A stretch of DNA of 64,000 bases from Halolamina litorea (GTDB lineage Archaea; Halobacteriota; Halobacteria; Halobacteriales; Haloferacaceae). Within the stretch, counting starts at the first letter, position 1. Every line of letters begins with the position of its first letter. The notes beneath the pieces were generated by a model. The model had not been told where the DNA came from and did no database searches. It worked only from the letters and a program-made list of their open reading frames with translations. The stretch spans positions 558,001 through 622,000 of the forward strand of contig NZ_JANHGR010000001.1 in NCBI RefSeq assembly GCF_026616205.1, read 5' to 3'. A program made the position numbers and the translations under genes. This document shows positions 10,123-18,435 of this stretch, piece after piece.

Positions 10123-11382
10123 ATGAACCCCGTCGACATCGCCGGCCTCCCCGTCGGGGAGGGTCACCCGCCGCGGATCATGGGCGTGCTGAACATGAGC
10201 GTCGAGTCGAACTACGGCCCCAGCACGTGGGGCGACGTGGAGCACGCCGTCGAGCACGCCGAGGAGATGGCGGCCGAGGGTGCCGACATCATCGACGTGG
10301 GACTGCAGTCCTCGAACCCGAAGAACCCGTGGCAGGCCGTCGACACCGAACTCGAGCGGCTCGAACGCGCGCTGGAGGTCCTCGACGCCGCCGAGGTCGA
10401 CGCCGTCTGGTCGATCGAGACGCGCTACGCCGAGGTCGCCGATGCGGCCCTCGAGGGCGGTTTCGACATGGTCAACGACGTGTGTGGCTTCGCGGACCCC
10501 GACATGCCAGACGTGTGTGCGGCACACGACGCCGCCGTGGTGAAGATGGCGTCGCCGCCGGACATCCAGTCGCCGGGCCACCTCCGCTCCATCGACGACT
10601 GCTTCGCCGCGCTGGCCCGCGGCGGTTTCACCGAGAAGACGATCATCGACCCGGCCTTCGGCGGCTGGTACGACGAGAAGACCTACGAGGACAACTGGGA
10701 GATGTTCCGTCGCCTCCGGGAGTTCCGCGCGTTCAACCGGCCGATCCTGACCGCCACCAACCGCGAGGACTTCCTCGGCGACATCGCCGACCGGCCCGAG
10801 ACCGAGGACCAGCTCGCCGTCAGCATCGCCGCGGCGACGATGGAGGTCGAGCGCGGCGCCGACATCGTCCGAACCCACGACGTGCCCGAGACGGCCGACG
10901 CTGTTGCCGTCGCCGACTTCCTCGGTGACCGACGCGCGGTCGAAAGCGGCCCGGCCGCCCACGATGGCGACGACGAGGCGGGCGTCCACGCCGCCGAACT
11001 CACCGGCGTTACGCCGCGGGAAGTCGCACGGAACACGCTGATCCGAGAGCACGACGGCGTCGACCCCGCGCTCGCGGTGACACTCACGTTCGCCGCCGGC
11101 GACCTCCCCGAGGCCGCGCGCGAGGAACTGATGGCGGTCGGCGGGGAGTACGGCCTGCTCGTCGCCGCCGACGACGCCGGGGCAGTCGTCTCCGGCGACC
11201 ACGTCGACGCCGCTGGCGACGACTCGGAGGGTGGACAGGGAAGCAGCCCCGCGGGCGAGGGGACGTTCGTCTCCGGCACGCTCGCAGCCTACGAGGACGC
11301 ACTCCCGGAACTGTCGGGGACGCCCGCGCTCGAAGCGCTCACGACGACGATCCGGGAAGCGCTGGAGCGCGAGCGACTGTAG
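10123..11382 (+). CDS. Dihydropteroate synthase-like (pterin-binding) protein with C-terminal extension
   Basis: A 419-residue protein with a TIM-barrel pterin-binding core in residues about 15-270. Matching DHPS blocks are IMGVLNMSVESNYG, GADIIDVGLQSSNP, MVNDVCGFADPDM, DPAFGGWYDEK, TATNREDFLG and RTHDV. The canonical STRP loop after DVG reads SSNP, so substrate binding may differ. A further 150 residues after the barrel have no recognised domain and include an acidic low-complexity stretch. Start ATG 10123. It may act in folate or another pterin pathway, but no other folate gene is adjacent. Convergent with the gene at 11383, with no gap. Confidence 0.8.
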   Translation: MNPVDIAGLPVGEGHPPRIMGVLNMSVESNYGPSTWGDVEHAVEHAEEMAAEGADIIDVGLQSSNPKNPWQAVDTELERLERALEVLDAAEVDAVWSIETRYAEVADAALEGGFDMVNDVCGFADPDMPDVCAAHDAAVVKMASPPDIQSPGHLRSIDDCFAALARGGFTEKTIIDPAFGGWYDEKTYEDNWEMFRRLREFRAFNRPILTATNREDFLGDIADRPETEDQLAVSIAAATMEVERGADIVRTHDVPETADAVAVADFLGDRRAVESGPAAHDGDDEAGVHAAELTGVTPREVARNTLIREHDGVDPALAVTLTFAAGDLPEAAREELMAVGGEYGLLVAADDAGAVVSGDHVDAAGDDSEGGQGSSPAGEGTFVSGTLAAYEDALPELSGTPALEALTTTIREALERERL

Positions 11383-11682
11383 TCAGCCCCGCCGCAAGAG
11401 CAGGATCGGCACGCCCACCGCCACGAGAACCACCGCCGCGCCGAGGATAGCCAGCGGCTCGCCGGCCAACAGCCCCGACGCGGCGTCGACGACCGCAGCC
11501 CAGATCGCGTCACGGAAGGCGACGATCCCAGCGACGAGGAAGCTCAGCCCCAACAGGAGCAGGAGCAGTACCACGACCCCGCGGACGGGGCTCTGTCGGA
11601 TCGCCAGCTTGAGCCGTTCGCGGAAGCTCGGCATGCCGTCGTCCCACGCGCCGACCCGGTCCCGTTCGTCTGATCGACTCAC
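11383..11682 (-). CDS. Small two-helix membrane protein coupled to the HerA-like ATPase
   Basis: A 99-residue protein of unknown function. After a charged N terminus it has two hydrophobic segments (residues about 34-55 and 75-95) joined by a short loop, ending LLLRRG, as expected for a small hairpin membrane protein. The start is GTG at 11682, overlapping the upstream ATPase stop as GTGA; an alternative is ATG at 11634 (83 residues). The tight overlap implies co-translation with the ATPase and suggests a functional partnership, perhaps membrane anchoring, which is inference. Confidence 0.7.
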   Translation of the reverse strand: MSRSDERDRVGAWDDGMPSFRERLKLAIRQSPVRGVVVLLLLLLGLSFLVAGIVAFRDAIWAAVVDAASGLLAGEPLAILGAAVVLVAVGVPILLLRRG

Positions 11683-12827
11683 ACGTCCTCGTTCGGCCCC
11701 ACGCACCTGTCGGTTTCCCTTCCGGCGTCGGGAGGACTCGCAGTGAGCCCGCTCGCCCGCGGCGTGTGCCCGCCGTGGGGGGTATGTCGCTCCCGTATCC
11801 GGACGCTGTGAGTCGACTCGGTGGCGTCGTCGACGATCAGCGCCTCCCCCTGGCCCGAGGGGAGTCGCTCCCGGAGCGTCCCGGTGAGGTACGTCGGGCT
11901 CGCGGCGGCGAGCGCGTCGATGTCGGCGCCGCTGGTGAGTCGGTGCGCCACGAGTAGGTCCGCCTGCGAGGCCGCGACTGCAGGGAGTGCCGACGGTCGC
12001 TGGGTCGCCAGCAGGAGCGACACGCCCGGCGTGCGCCCCCGAGTCAACAGCGTCCGGAGTGCCGCGCCCGCGACGCCGTCGACGGCGACGTGGGCCTCGT
12101 CGACAAACAGCCACGGCAGCCGCGGTGGACGGTCGCCTTCGTCACCCGTTCGCGCGTCGTACAGCAGCCGTGCGACGGCGGCGACCACGGCACTCGTCGC
12201 CGCGTCGTCGGCCCCGGCGAGCGAGAGCACGGTCGCTTCCGGGCCGAACAGCTCACTTGCTGTGAGCCCGTCCTGGTCGAACACGTCCCAGTCCCTCGCC
12301 CGCCCCAAGTGGTTCCGCGCGGCGCGCTGGTGTTCGCGTGGCGCTTCGAGCGACTCGACCTGCTGAAGCATTCCCGACAGCGTCGGCGCCGACGAGGCTG
12401 CGTCCCAGACGAGCGCTCCCGGTCCGCTCTCCGGATCAAGCCCGACCAGTTCGGGCCAGTCAGTCGCCGGGATCGCGTCGGCTCGGATCGTCGGTCGTTC
12501 GACGACGCGCGCCGGCACCGGCTCCGTCCCATCGCCGTTTCTTCCCCCGCCAGCATCGGCTGTGAGCCCGCCGAACGCCCCTATCGGGTCGACGACGACC
12601 GGGGCGACGCCACGTGCCCGGGCGGCTGCCTCGGCGAGCACGCCCAGTGTGTGGGACTTCCCGGCGCCGCGCTTGCCGACGACGAGCCCCGCATGGGGGT
12701 GATCGAGGTCGATCCCGACCGGTGCACCAGTACTGTCGTCCCGGGCGAGATAGCGCCCCAGACGCCCGGTCGGTGGTGCCTCCCCCTTCGCAGTCGACTC
12801 TCGCGTCTGCCGGCCGACGACGTGCAT
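11679..12827 (-). CDS. HerA/VirB4-like ATP-binding protein (DUF87-type)
   Basis: A 382-residue P-loop ATPase of the HerA/FtsK superfamily. Walker A is GKRGAGKS (residues 51-58), following the typical LDHPHAGLVV strand. Walker B is LPWLFVDEAH (about 233-242), and a sensor strand LLATQRPSALP follows. I chose ATG 12827 because a TATA-like element at 12871-12878 would start transcription near 12847; a TTG at 12857 is also in frame. HerA proteins in archaeal DNA-end resection pair with NurA, but no NurA is adjacent here. Instead the partner is a small membrane protein, so the role may be DNA translocation at the membrane or something else. Confidence 0.8.
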   Translation of the reverse strand: MHVVGRQTRESTAKGEAPPTGRLGRYLARDDSTGAPVGIDLDHPHAGLVVGKRGAGKSHTLGVLAEAAARARGVAPVVVDPIGAFGGLTADAGGGRNGDGTEPVPARVVERPTIRADAIPATDWPELVGLDPESGPGALVWDAASSAPTLSGMLQQVESLEAPREHQRAARNHLGRARDWDVFDQDGLTASELFGPEATVLSLAGADDAATSAVVAAVARLLYDARTGDEGDRPPRLPWLFVDEAHVAVDGVAGAALRTLLTRGRTPGVSLLLATQRPSALPAVAASQADLLVAHRLTSGADIDALAAASPTYLTGTLRERLPSGQGEALIVDDATESTHSVRIRERHTPHGGHTPRASGLTASPPDAGRETDRCVGPNEDV

Positions 12828-12867
12828 GGCGAGGGTGGTCTCGCCATCGCCCTTCAACTCCCGCCCG

Positions 12868-12880
12868 GCGTTTGAAGTAC
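12868..12880. promoter_or_regulatory. Shared divergent promoter element
   Basis: The AT-rich core TTTGAAGTA around 12871-12879 can act in both directions: on the plus strand it is about 27 nt before ATG 12903, and on the minus strand it would start transcripts near 12847, before the ATPase ATG at 12827. Confidence 0.35.
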
Positions 12881-12902
12881 GGTGACGGGGCCAGGGGGAC
12901 CT

Positions 12903-13385
12903 ATGCTCGATCCGAGCCGCATCCGGGACCCGATCACCGACCGTCTCGCCACGCTCCGCGACGACGAACGCGCCATCGAGGGGCTGCCGGTCCGCCTCGT
13001 CGTCTCCTTAGTCGTCGGCGCCGCCTGTCTGAGCGTGATGCTGAACCTCGTCAACGGCGTCGGGAGCCTCGCGGCCAGCGAACTCGACGTACAGCCCCGG
13101 ACGGAGGTCGTCGAGACGGGGCCACAGGACCTGACGCTGCAAGTCGTCGACGCCGAGGGCGGCCCGGTGTCCGGTGCGACCGTCGTCGTCGACGGCGGCA
13201 CCGCCAGCGTCGACGGCGTCGCCACCGCGACGACCGGCGCCGACGGCAACGCCACCGTCTCGGTGGAGCCGACGCTGGGGGCCAATCAGGAACGCGGGAC
13301 GCTGTCTCTCGACGTGAAGCCGCCGGCTGGGGGGTCGTTCGTCGACCGGCGCGAGAACAGCCACGTGCTGGTGATCCGGCCGTGA
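12903..13385 (+). CDS. Membrane-anchored protein with Ig-like/carboxypeptidase-regulatory-like domain
   Basis: A 160-residue protein. One transmembrane helix (residues about 28-50, in GLPVRLVVSLVVGAACL) follows a 26-residue charged segment. The remainder looks like an extracellular beta-sandwich: LTLQVVDAEGGPVSGATVVV is typical of carboxypeptidase-regulatory or bacterial Ig-like repeats. Start ATG 12903; a GTG at 12882 is possible. Divergent from the HerA-like ATPase across 75 bp and overlapped by the next small ORF as GTGA. Function unknown; the arrangement suggests a cell-surface component linked to the divergent ATPase and membrane protein. Confidence 0.7.
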   Translation: MLDPSRIRDPITDRLATLRDDERAIEGLPVRLVVSLVVGAACLSVMLNLVNGVGSLAASELDVQPRTEVVETGPQDLTLQVVDAEGGPVSGATVVVDGGTASVDGVATATTGADGNATVSVEPTLGANQERGTLSLDVKPPAGGSFVDRRENSHVLVIRP

Positions 13386-13522
13386 GCCGGTCGGCTCCGC
13401 CCCGGGACGCATCGTCACCGGTGATCGAGGGGCTGCCGCGATACCTGCTCGTCGGGCCGGCGCTCGCCGGCGTCACGCCGCAGGCCGTCGTCGCGGCGTC
13501 ACCGTATCGCCGGTCGCCGTAG
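13382..13522 (+). CDS. Possible small ORF coupled to the upstream membrane protein
   Basis: A 46-codon frame starting at GTG 13382, inside the stop of the preceding gene (GTGA). It encodes a short polar start, then IEGLPRYLLVGPALAGV, which resembles the IEGLPVRLVVSLVVG membrane anchor of its upstream neighbour. The 15-bp DNA string encoding IEGLP is identical in both (12975-12989 and 13424-13438). It could be a real membrane peptide or a remnant of a duplicated anchor. It ends in a 17-bp direct repeat shared with the next gene end. Confidence 0.4.
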   Translation: MSRSAPPRDASSPVIEGLPRYLLVGPALAGVTPQAVVAASPYRRSP

Positions 13523-13549
13523 TCCCACCTACCGCCGGTCGCCGTAGTC
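13508..13549. repeat. 17-bp direct repeat at converging gene ends
   Basis: CGCCGGTCGCCGTAGTC occurs at 13508-13524 and again at 13533-13549 (period 25). The first copy contains the stop of the small plus-strand ORF; the second lies just inside the 3' end of the PIMT-like gene. It looks like a local tandem duplication. Confidence 0.75.
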
Positions 13550-14329
13550 GCCCCAGTCGGGAGCACCCGACCGGCGCTCGCGCCCGGAGAGTCGCTCGTC
13601 CCAGTCCAACCACTCGTGTTCCCAGCCGTGGGAGGGGCCACGCTCCGCGTGTTCGCGGTCCTCCCGGTGGGTTCGGTTCCGGGTGACGCCGGGCTGTTCG
13701 CCGTCGACCAGCAGCGGCGCGAACCGGACCGGCCCGCGCTCGTCGACGCGACGGTAGCCATCCGGGGCGTCGGTGTCCCGGGTCACGGCCACGAGCGTCT
13801 GGTCTGTGTTGCCCTTTGGGTACACCAGCCGGCCACCCTCGGCCAACTGTTCGAGCAGCGACCGGGGGGGCTCGACGACGGCCGCCTCGACCAGAATCCG
13901 GTCGTAGGGGGCGTACTCCGGCAGGCCGTCCGAGCCTTCGCGGCAGTCGACCAACACCTCGCCGTAGCCGGCGGCTTCGAGGTTCTGTCGGGCGCGGTAG
14001 ACCTGCCGCCGGGAGATGTCGAGTGCGTGAACGCGCCGGCCGTCGAGTATCTCGGCGAGCACGGCGGCCGTGTAGCCGACGCCAGCGCCGACGACGAGCG
14101 CCTCCTCACCCCCCTGGGGGTCGAGTGCGGTCAGCAGGCGGGCGACCGTCCCCGGCGCGAGCGCGATCGCGCCGTCGCTCGTCGACGGTCGGTTGTCGTA
14201 GGGGGCGTCCTCGACGAACTCGCGTCGGGGAACCGTTCGCATTGCGACGCCGATGGCCTCCGGGAGGGGCCGGCCGAGGTCGTGTTCCAGCCCGTCGACC
14301 ATGTCGTCCCGGAGCACCGCGGGATCCAT
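13529..14329 (-). CDS. PIMT-like SAM-dependent methyltransferase, substrate motif not conserved
   Basis: A 266-residue class I methyltransferase resembling protein-L-isoaspartate O-methyltransferase. It has the PIMT N-terminal helix region (AMRTVPRREFV), the SAM motif VVGAGVGYTAAVLAEI (about 79-94) and the YDRILVEAAV strand. The signature PIMT substrate loop, QTVSAP in the canonical copy at 15360-15989, reads AIALAP here (residues 54-59). The isoaspartyl-binding Thr and Ser are therefore gone. A charged 60-residue tail rich in Glu, Arg and Asp is added. It probably has a different substrate or a non-repair role. Often auto-annotated as pcm. Confidence 0.75.
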   Translation of the reverse strand: MDPAVLRDDMVDGLEHDLGRPLPEAIGVAMRTVPRREFVEDAPYDNRPSTSDGAIALAPGTVARLLTALDPQGGEEALVVGAGVGYTAAVLAEILDGRRVHALDISRRQVYRARQNLEAAGYGEVLVDCREGSDGLPEYAPYDRILVEAAVVEPPRSLLEQLAEGGRLVYPKGNTDQTLVAVTRDTDAPDGYRRVDERGPVRFAPLLVDGEQPGVTRNRTHREDREHAERGPSHGWEHEWLDWDERLSGRERRSGAPDWGDYGDRR

Positions 14330-14388
14330 ACCCTCGGCTCGGAGATACGGCTATTTGAACCCGACGGTGGCGCCGACCCCGGAGCGCG

Positions 14389-15315
14389 CTACTCCTCGCG
14401 CCGCCCGGCGACCGCCTGATACGGCGTCCCCGGCACGTCGGCCGTTTCGACAGCCACCAACCCGGCCCCCTCGAACCACGCAGTCACCTCCGCCTCGTCG
14501 TACGGCCGGCCCGTCCCGGTCGCCAGCGCCGCCGTCGCCACCCGTGGCGCCGCCGGCGAGCGGTCACCGAGCGGCTCGACCAGCACCGCGGCACCGCCCG
14601 GGGCGACGGTTTCGGCAGCCGCCGCCACGGTAAAGCGGTTCTCGTCGGGCGACGCCCGCCACGCCGCGTCGACGCTGAGCACGAGGTCGAACGTCGTCGC
14701 CACGTCGGCGAGGCTGGCGGCCCGAACGGTCACCGACGTGCCCGACAGCAGCGGCTCGACGGCCTCCGCCTCCACGGCCCCGTCGAGAAGCGTCACGTCG
14801 AGGCCGCGCTCGGCGAGCGCACGGGCGTGCGGGCCGGGACCGTCGGCGATCACGAGCGCGCGTTCCGCGTCGGGGGCCGCAGCGAGCGCGGCTTCGACGG
14901 TGGCGTCGACCGTCGCGTCGTCGGTTGCCTCGACGGCACCCAGCCGGTGGCGGAGCCCGTCATCCGGTTCCATCGGCGGCACGCCGGTCTGCATCGTTCG
15001 CGGGAGTTCGGCGTAGGCGCCGAAGCGGTCCAGCGCGGCCGGGGTCGTTCCCACCGAACGTAGGTCCCGCGTCGCCAACAGCCCCAGTGCGCGGTTGGTC
15101 GGCTCGACGCCGTCGTCCATGCGGTGGAGGAACCCCAGATCGACCAGCGTGTCCACGACGATGGTCGCCGCGCGCTCGGTGACGCCTGCGGCGTCAGCGG
15201 CCTCCGGTGCCCCACCGGGTTCGCGTAGCAGCGCCCGCAACAGCCCCGTCTCGCGGGCTGCCCACAGCAGCGCGAGCGTCGGGGTGTCGAGCTCTGGATC
15301 TCCAGCGGTCGGCAT
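14389..15315 (-). CDS. Winged-helix plus class I SAM-dependent methyltransferase
   Basis: A 308-residue protein of the O-methyltransferase/transcription-regulator-like architecture. The N-terminal about 90 residues form a winged-helix dimerisation-type domain (LLWAARETGLLRALL, then a helix-turn-helix-like stretch ending LVDLGFLHRMDDGV). The C-terminal part is a Rossmann methyltransferase (ALVIADGPGPHARALAERG, then FDLVLSVDAAW). The glycine motif is unusual (DGPGPHA) but still SAM-like. ATG 15315 is preferred over a TTG 27 bases upstream. It sits between two PIMT-type genes; substrate unknown. Confidence 0.72.
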   Translation of the reverse strand: MPTAGDPELDTPTLALLWAARETGLLRALLREPGGAPEAADAAGVTERAATIVVDTLVDLGFLHRMDDGVEPTNRALGLLATRDLRSVGTTPAALDRFGAYAELPRTMQTGVPPMEPDDGLRHRLGAVEATDDATVDATVEAALAAAPDAERALVIADGPGPHARALAERGLDVTLLDGAVEAEAVEPLLSGTSVTVRAASLADVATTFDLVLSVDAAWRASPDENRFTVAAAAETVAPGGAAVLVEPLGDRSPAAPRVATAALATGTGRPYDEAEVTAWFEGAGLVAVETADVPGTPYQAVAGRREE

Positions 15316-15359
15316 CGACCGTGTCACGGGAGAGCGGAGCAAAAGCGGTTTGGGTCTGA

Positions 15360-15989
15360 CTACTCGCCCTGCATCCGGACGAACCGCACGCCTTCGAGCG
15401 TCTCGCGGTCCGTTCGGCCCCCTTCGTGGACGGTCATTAGGACGAGCTGTTGGCTCCCGTCGCCGACGGGTGCGAGCACTCGACCGCCGGCGCGGACCTG
15501 CTTGACGACCGCTGGCGGCACTTCCCGAGCCGCACAGGTGAGGTACGCGGCGTCGTACGGCGCGTGTTCGGGCCAGCCTTCGTGGCCGTCACCGGTGCGG
15601 ACCGCGATGTCGTCCCCCAGCCGGTCGAACGTCTCCCGGGCGCGTTCGGCCAACTCGGGGACGTACTCAACCGAGTAGACGTTTCCCGGGCCGACGACTT
15701 CGGCCGTGACGGCGGCGTGGTAGCCACAGCCCGTCCCGACCTCCAGCACCCGGTCGCCCCGTTCGAGGCCGAGGTGTTCGATCATCATCGCCACCATGTG
15801 TGGCGCCGAGACGGTCTGTCCGCTGCCGATCGGGAGCGGCTTGTCACGGTACGCGTCGTCGCGCTGGGGCGCGGGGACGAACTCGTGGCGGGGCACCGCC
15901 CGAATCGCCTCGGCGGTCACGTTGCGCTCGATGACGCCGCGCTCACGCAGTCGTTCGACCAGCCGGTCGCGGCGCGCCGCGAACTCCAT
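15360..15989 (-). CDS. pcm: Protein-L-isoaspartate O-methyltransferase
   Basis: A 209-residue canonical PIMT that methylates L-isoaspartyl residues in damaged proteins so they can revert to aspartate. Seen: HEFVPAPQRDDAYRDKPLPI, the substrate loop GSGQTVSAPHMVA, SAM motif I VLEVGTGCGYHAAV, and YDAAYLTCAAREVPPAV. Length fits the family (about 210). Start ATG at the complement of 15987-15989. It is the first of three minus-strand methyltransferase genes (15989 down to 13529), which may be co-transcribed. Confidence 0.94.
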   Translation of the reverse strand: MEFAARRDRLVERLRERGVIERNVTAEAIRAVPRHEFVPAPQRDDAYRDKPLPIGSGQTVSAPHMVAMMIEHLGLERGDRVLEVGTGCGYHAAVTAEVVGPGNVYSVEYVPELAERARETFDRLGDDIAVRTGDGHEGWPEHAPYDAAYLTCAAREVPPAVVKQVRAGGRVLAPVGDGSQQLVLMTVHEGGRTDRETLEGVRFVRMQGE

Positions 15990-16074
15990 GGTCGCCGGTT
16001 TCGGCGGCAGCGACTAAGGCAGTTCGGCGTTTGCGTGGCGAAACTACTTCAGGTGGCGGCCGAACAGGGACCGT

Positions 16075-17220
16075 ATGCAGACCGGCGGCTATGCGGACGC
16101 GGTGGCGAGGGCTGAGCAGTTCGCTCGGGGGAACCCGGAACTGGCCGTCGCCGCCGTCGTGTTGGTCGTGCTCGCGATAGCCGGTCTCTTAGCCCTGCTC
16201 CGGTATCGACGACCCGTCGGCGTACGGTTCAAGGAGGCGCTCGCGGACCGGGACCGCGTCGCCGTCTTGATGCACCCCGACCCCGACCCCGACGCGATGG
16301 CTGCGGCGGTCGGCGTCGCCCGACTCGCCGAACAGGTCGACTGCGAGCCGACCCTCCAGTTCTCCGGACAGATCCGCCACCAGGAGAACCGCGCGTTCCG
16401 TAACGTCCTCGACCTCGACATCCAGGGGATCGACCACGTCTCGGAGTTGGCCGCCGAGTCCGTGGTGTTGGTCGACCACAACCACCCCCGTGGGTTCGAG
16501 GGCGCCGACGGCGTCCTCCCCTTCGCCGTCATCGACCACCACCCCGGCGAGGGCACCGGCGAGGAGTTCACCGACGTGCGGACGGACTACGGCGCGAGCG
16601 CCAGCATCGTCGCCGAGTACTTCGGCGACGTCGGCGGCAAGCCGGTGCCGCCGGACGTTCACGAGAGCGAGGTCGAGGCGCGCTTCACCCTCCCCTCCCG
16701 GGAGTGTACGGGGTTACTCTACGGGATTCTCGCCGACACCCGCCACCTCACGACGGGTGCGGCCGCCGAGGACTTCAACGCCGCCGCCTCGATCGCACCC
16801 GGCGTCGACGAGGACGCACTCGACCGGATCGCCAACCCGCAGGTCAGCGGCGAGACCCTCGACGTGAAAGCCCGCGCCATCGCCGGCCGGCAGGTCGAGG
16901 GATCGTTCGCCGTCAGCGACGTGGGGACGCTCTCGAACGCCGACGCCATCCCGCAGGCCGCCGACGAACTCATCACCTTGGAGGGGATCACCGCCGTCGT
17001 CGTCGTCGGCGAACGCGACGGCACGGTGAACCTCTCGGGACGCTCCCGGGACGACCGGGTCCACATGGGCCGAGCGCTCCAAAGCGCGGTCGAAGGGATA
17101 CCGAACGCCGGCGCCGGCGGGCACGCCCGGATGGGTGGCGGCCAGTTCCCGGCCGCCGCCGAGGTGTCCCGCGAGGCGCTGGTCGACGCCATTTTCGACA
17201 GCCTCGAAGGCGACGTGTAG
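16075..17220 (+). CDS. Membrane-anchored DHH-family phosphoesterase
   Basis: A 381-residue DHH/DHHA1 phosphoesterase with an N-terminal transmembrane helix (residues about 24-43, VAAVVLVVLAIAGLLALL) that would place the catalytic part in the cytoplasm. Metal-binding motifs are MHPDPDPDAMAAA (DHxxxDxD variant), VLVDHNHP and FAVIDHHPG. The C-terminal DHHA1 domain ends GGHARMGGGQFP. Such proteins act as nanoRNase or cyclic-nucleotide phosphodiesterases in relatives; the specific substrate here is unknown. Start ATG 16075. Confidence 0.85.
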   Translation: MQTGGYADAVARAEQFARGNPELAVAAVVLVVLAIAGLLALLRYRRPVGVRFKEALADRDRVAVLMHPDPDPDAMAAAVGVARLAEQVDCEPTLQFSGQIRHQENRAFRNVLDLDIQGIDHVSELAAESVVLVDHNHPRGFEGADGVLPFAVIDHHPGEGTGEEFTDVRTDYGASASIVAEYFGDVGGKPVPPDVHESEVEARFTLPSRECTGLLYGILADTRHLTTGAAAEDFNAAASIAPGVDEDALDRIANPQVSGETLDVKARAIAGRQVEGSFAVSDVGTLSNADAIPQAADELITLEGITAVVVVGERDGTVNLSGRSRDDRVHMGRALQSAVEGIPNAGAGGHARMGGGQFPAAAEVSREALVDAIFDSLEGDV

Positions 17221-17286
17221 CGGTTTCCCGCCGGCTCCCCGCTGCCGAACGGCAGCCATATCCCCGTCGGACCGCTCGCTCCACCA

Positions 17287-18387
17287 ATGGCGACCCACGA
17301 CGCGACGTGGCGCTACCGCGACCGGTTCGGGGACCGCTACGGCCGCACCTACTTCCGCCGCTTCGGCCCGGGCGTCGTCTCCTCGATCGGTGCCGGCAGC
17401 TACCGCGGCGACCCGACCGCCGCCGTCGACGAGCGCCACCACGACGCGCTCGTCACCGCATTGCAGAACGGCTGTAACGTCGTCGATACCGCGCCCGACT
17501 ACCGCTGTGGCCGCGCCGAGGGCGTCGTCGGTGACGCGCTCGCCGCCGCCGACACCGACCGCGAGTCGGTCCTTCTGTCGACGAAGGGCGGCTTCGTCCC
17601 CTTCGACGGCGAGCGCCCGACGGACCCTGCGGCGTACGTCCGGGAACAGTTCGTCGAGCCGGGAATCGTCGACCCTGCCGACCTCGCGCGCGGCAGCCAC
17701 GCGATCAGCCCCTCGTTCCTCGACGCGATGCTCGACCGCTCGCTCGACGCGCTGGGCGTCGATGCGGTGGACTGTTACTACGTCCACAACCCCGAGACTC
17801 AGCTGTCGGCGCGCCCACGTGAGGACGTGTACGACCACCTGCGAGCGGCGTTCGAGCACCTCGAACGGGAAATCGACGCGGGTCGGATCGGCCGCTACGG
17901 CGTGGCGTCGTGGGATGCGTTCCGCGTGTCCGCCGACCACGAGCAGTACCTCTCGCTCGCCCGCGTGCTCGACTGTGCCCGGGCGGCCGCCGAGGCGGTC
18001 GGGCACGACGCCGACGACCACGGGTTCGAGGCGCTCCAACTGCCGTTCAACGTCCACATGGCCGACGCGTTCACCGTCGACAACCACGAGGACCCAGAGA
18101 GCGGCGAGGCCGTCAGCGCGCTGGAGTTCGCCCACCGCGAGCGACTCTCGGTGGTCGCCAGTTCGGCGCTCATGGGCGGGGAGTTGGTCGACGGCCTCCC
18201 CGCGGACGTCGCCGCGGAGTTGGCCGGCGACAGCCCGGCCCAGCGAGCGATCAACTTCGCGCGCTCGGCGCCGGCGGTGGTGTCGGCGCTCGTCGGGATG
18301 GGTCGCCCGAGCCACGTCCGGGAGGACCTCGCCGCCGGCACGTTCGACCCGTTGGGGGCGTCGGCGTTCGACGCGGTGTTCGAGTAA
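17287..18387 (+). CDS. Aldo/keto reductase family protein
   Basis: A 366-residue TIM-barrel oxidoreductase of the AKR superfamily, probably NADPH-dependent. The catalytic tetrad is recognisable: Asp/Tyr in VVDTAPDYRCGRAE, Lys in LLSTKGGF, and His in DCYYVHNPE. The C-terminal NADP-binding region (SSALMGGEL ... SALVGMGRPSHVRE) is present. It follows the DHH gene by 66 bp on the same strand. The natural carbonyl substrate cannot be deduced. Confidence 0.88.
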   Translation: MATHDATWRYRDRFGDRYGRTYFRRFGPGVVSSIGAGSYRGDPTAAVDERHHDALVTALQNGCNVVDTAPDYRCGRAEGVVGDALAAADTDRESVLLSTKGGFVPFDGERPTDPAAYVREQFVEPGIVDPADLARGSHAISPSFLDAMLDRSLDALGVDAVDCYYVHNPETQLSARPREDVYDHLRAAFEHLEREIDAGRIGRYGVASWDAFRVSADHEQYLSLARVLDCARAAAEAVGHDADDHGFEALQLPFNVHMADAFTVDNHEDPESGEAVSALEFAHRERLSVVASSALMGGELVDGLPADVAAELAGDSPAQRAINFARSAPAVVSALVGMGRPSHVREDLAAGTFDPLGASAFDAVFE

Positions 18388-18435
18388 CGCGACTGACCCG
18401 AACGGCTTTTCCCCGCGTGTTCGTTACGCGGTGGC

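Noticed and set aside
8509-11202. Extension of the trehalose-6-phosphate synthase frame to 897 codons
   Set aside because: The extra N-terminal part lies antisense to the DHPS-like gene and has no homology; GTG 10002 begins the conserved enzyme.
12828-12857. TTG 12857 as the start of the HerA-like ATPase
   Set aside because: The likely transcript start near 12847 would lie inside this extension; ATG 12827 fits better, though TTG cannot be excluded.
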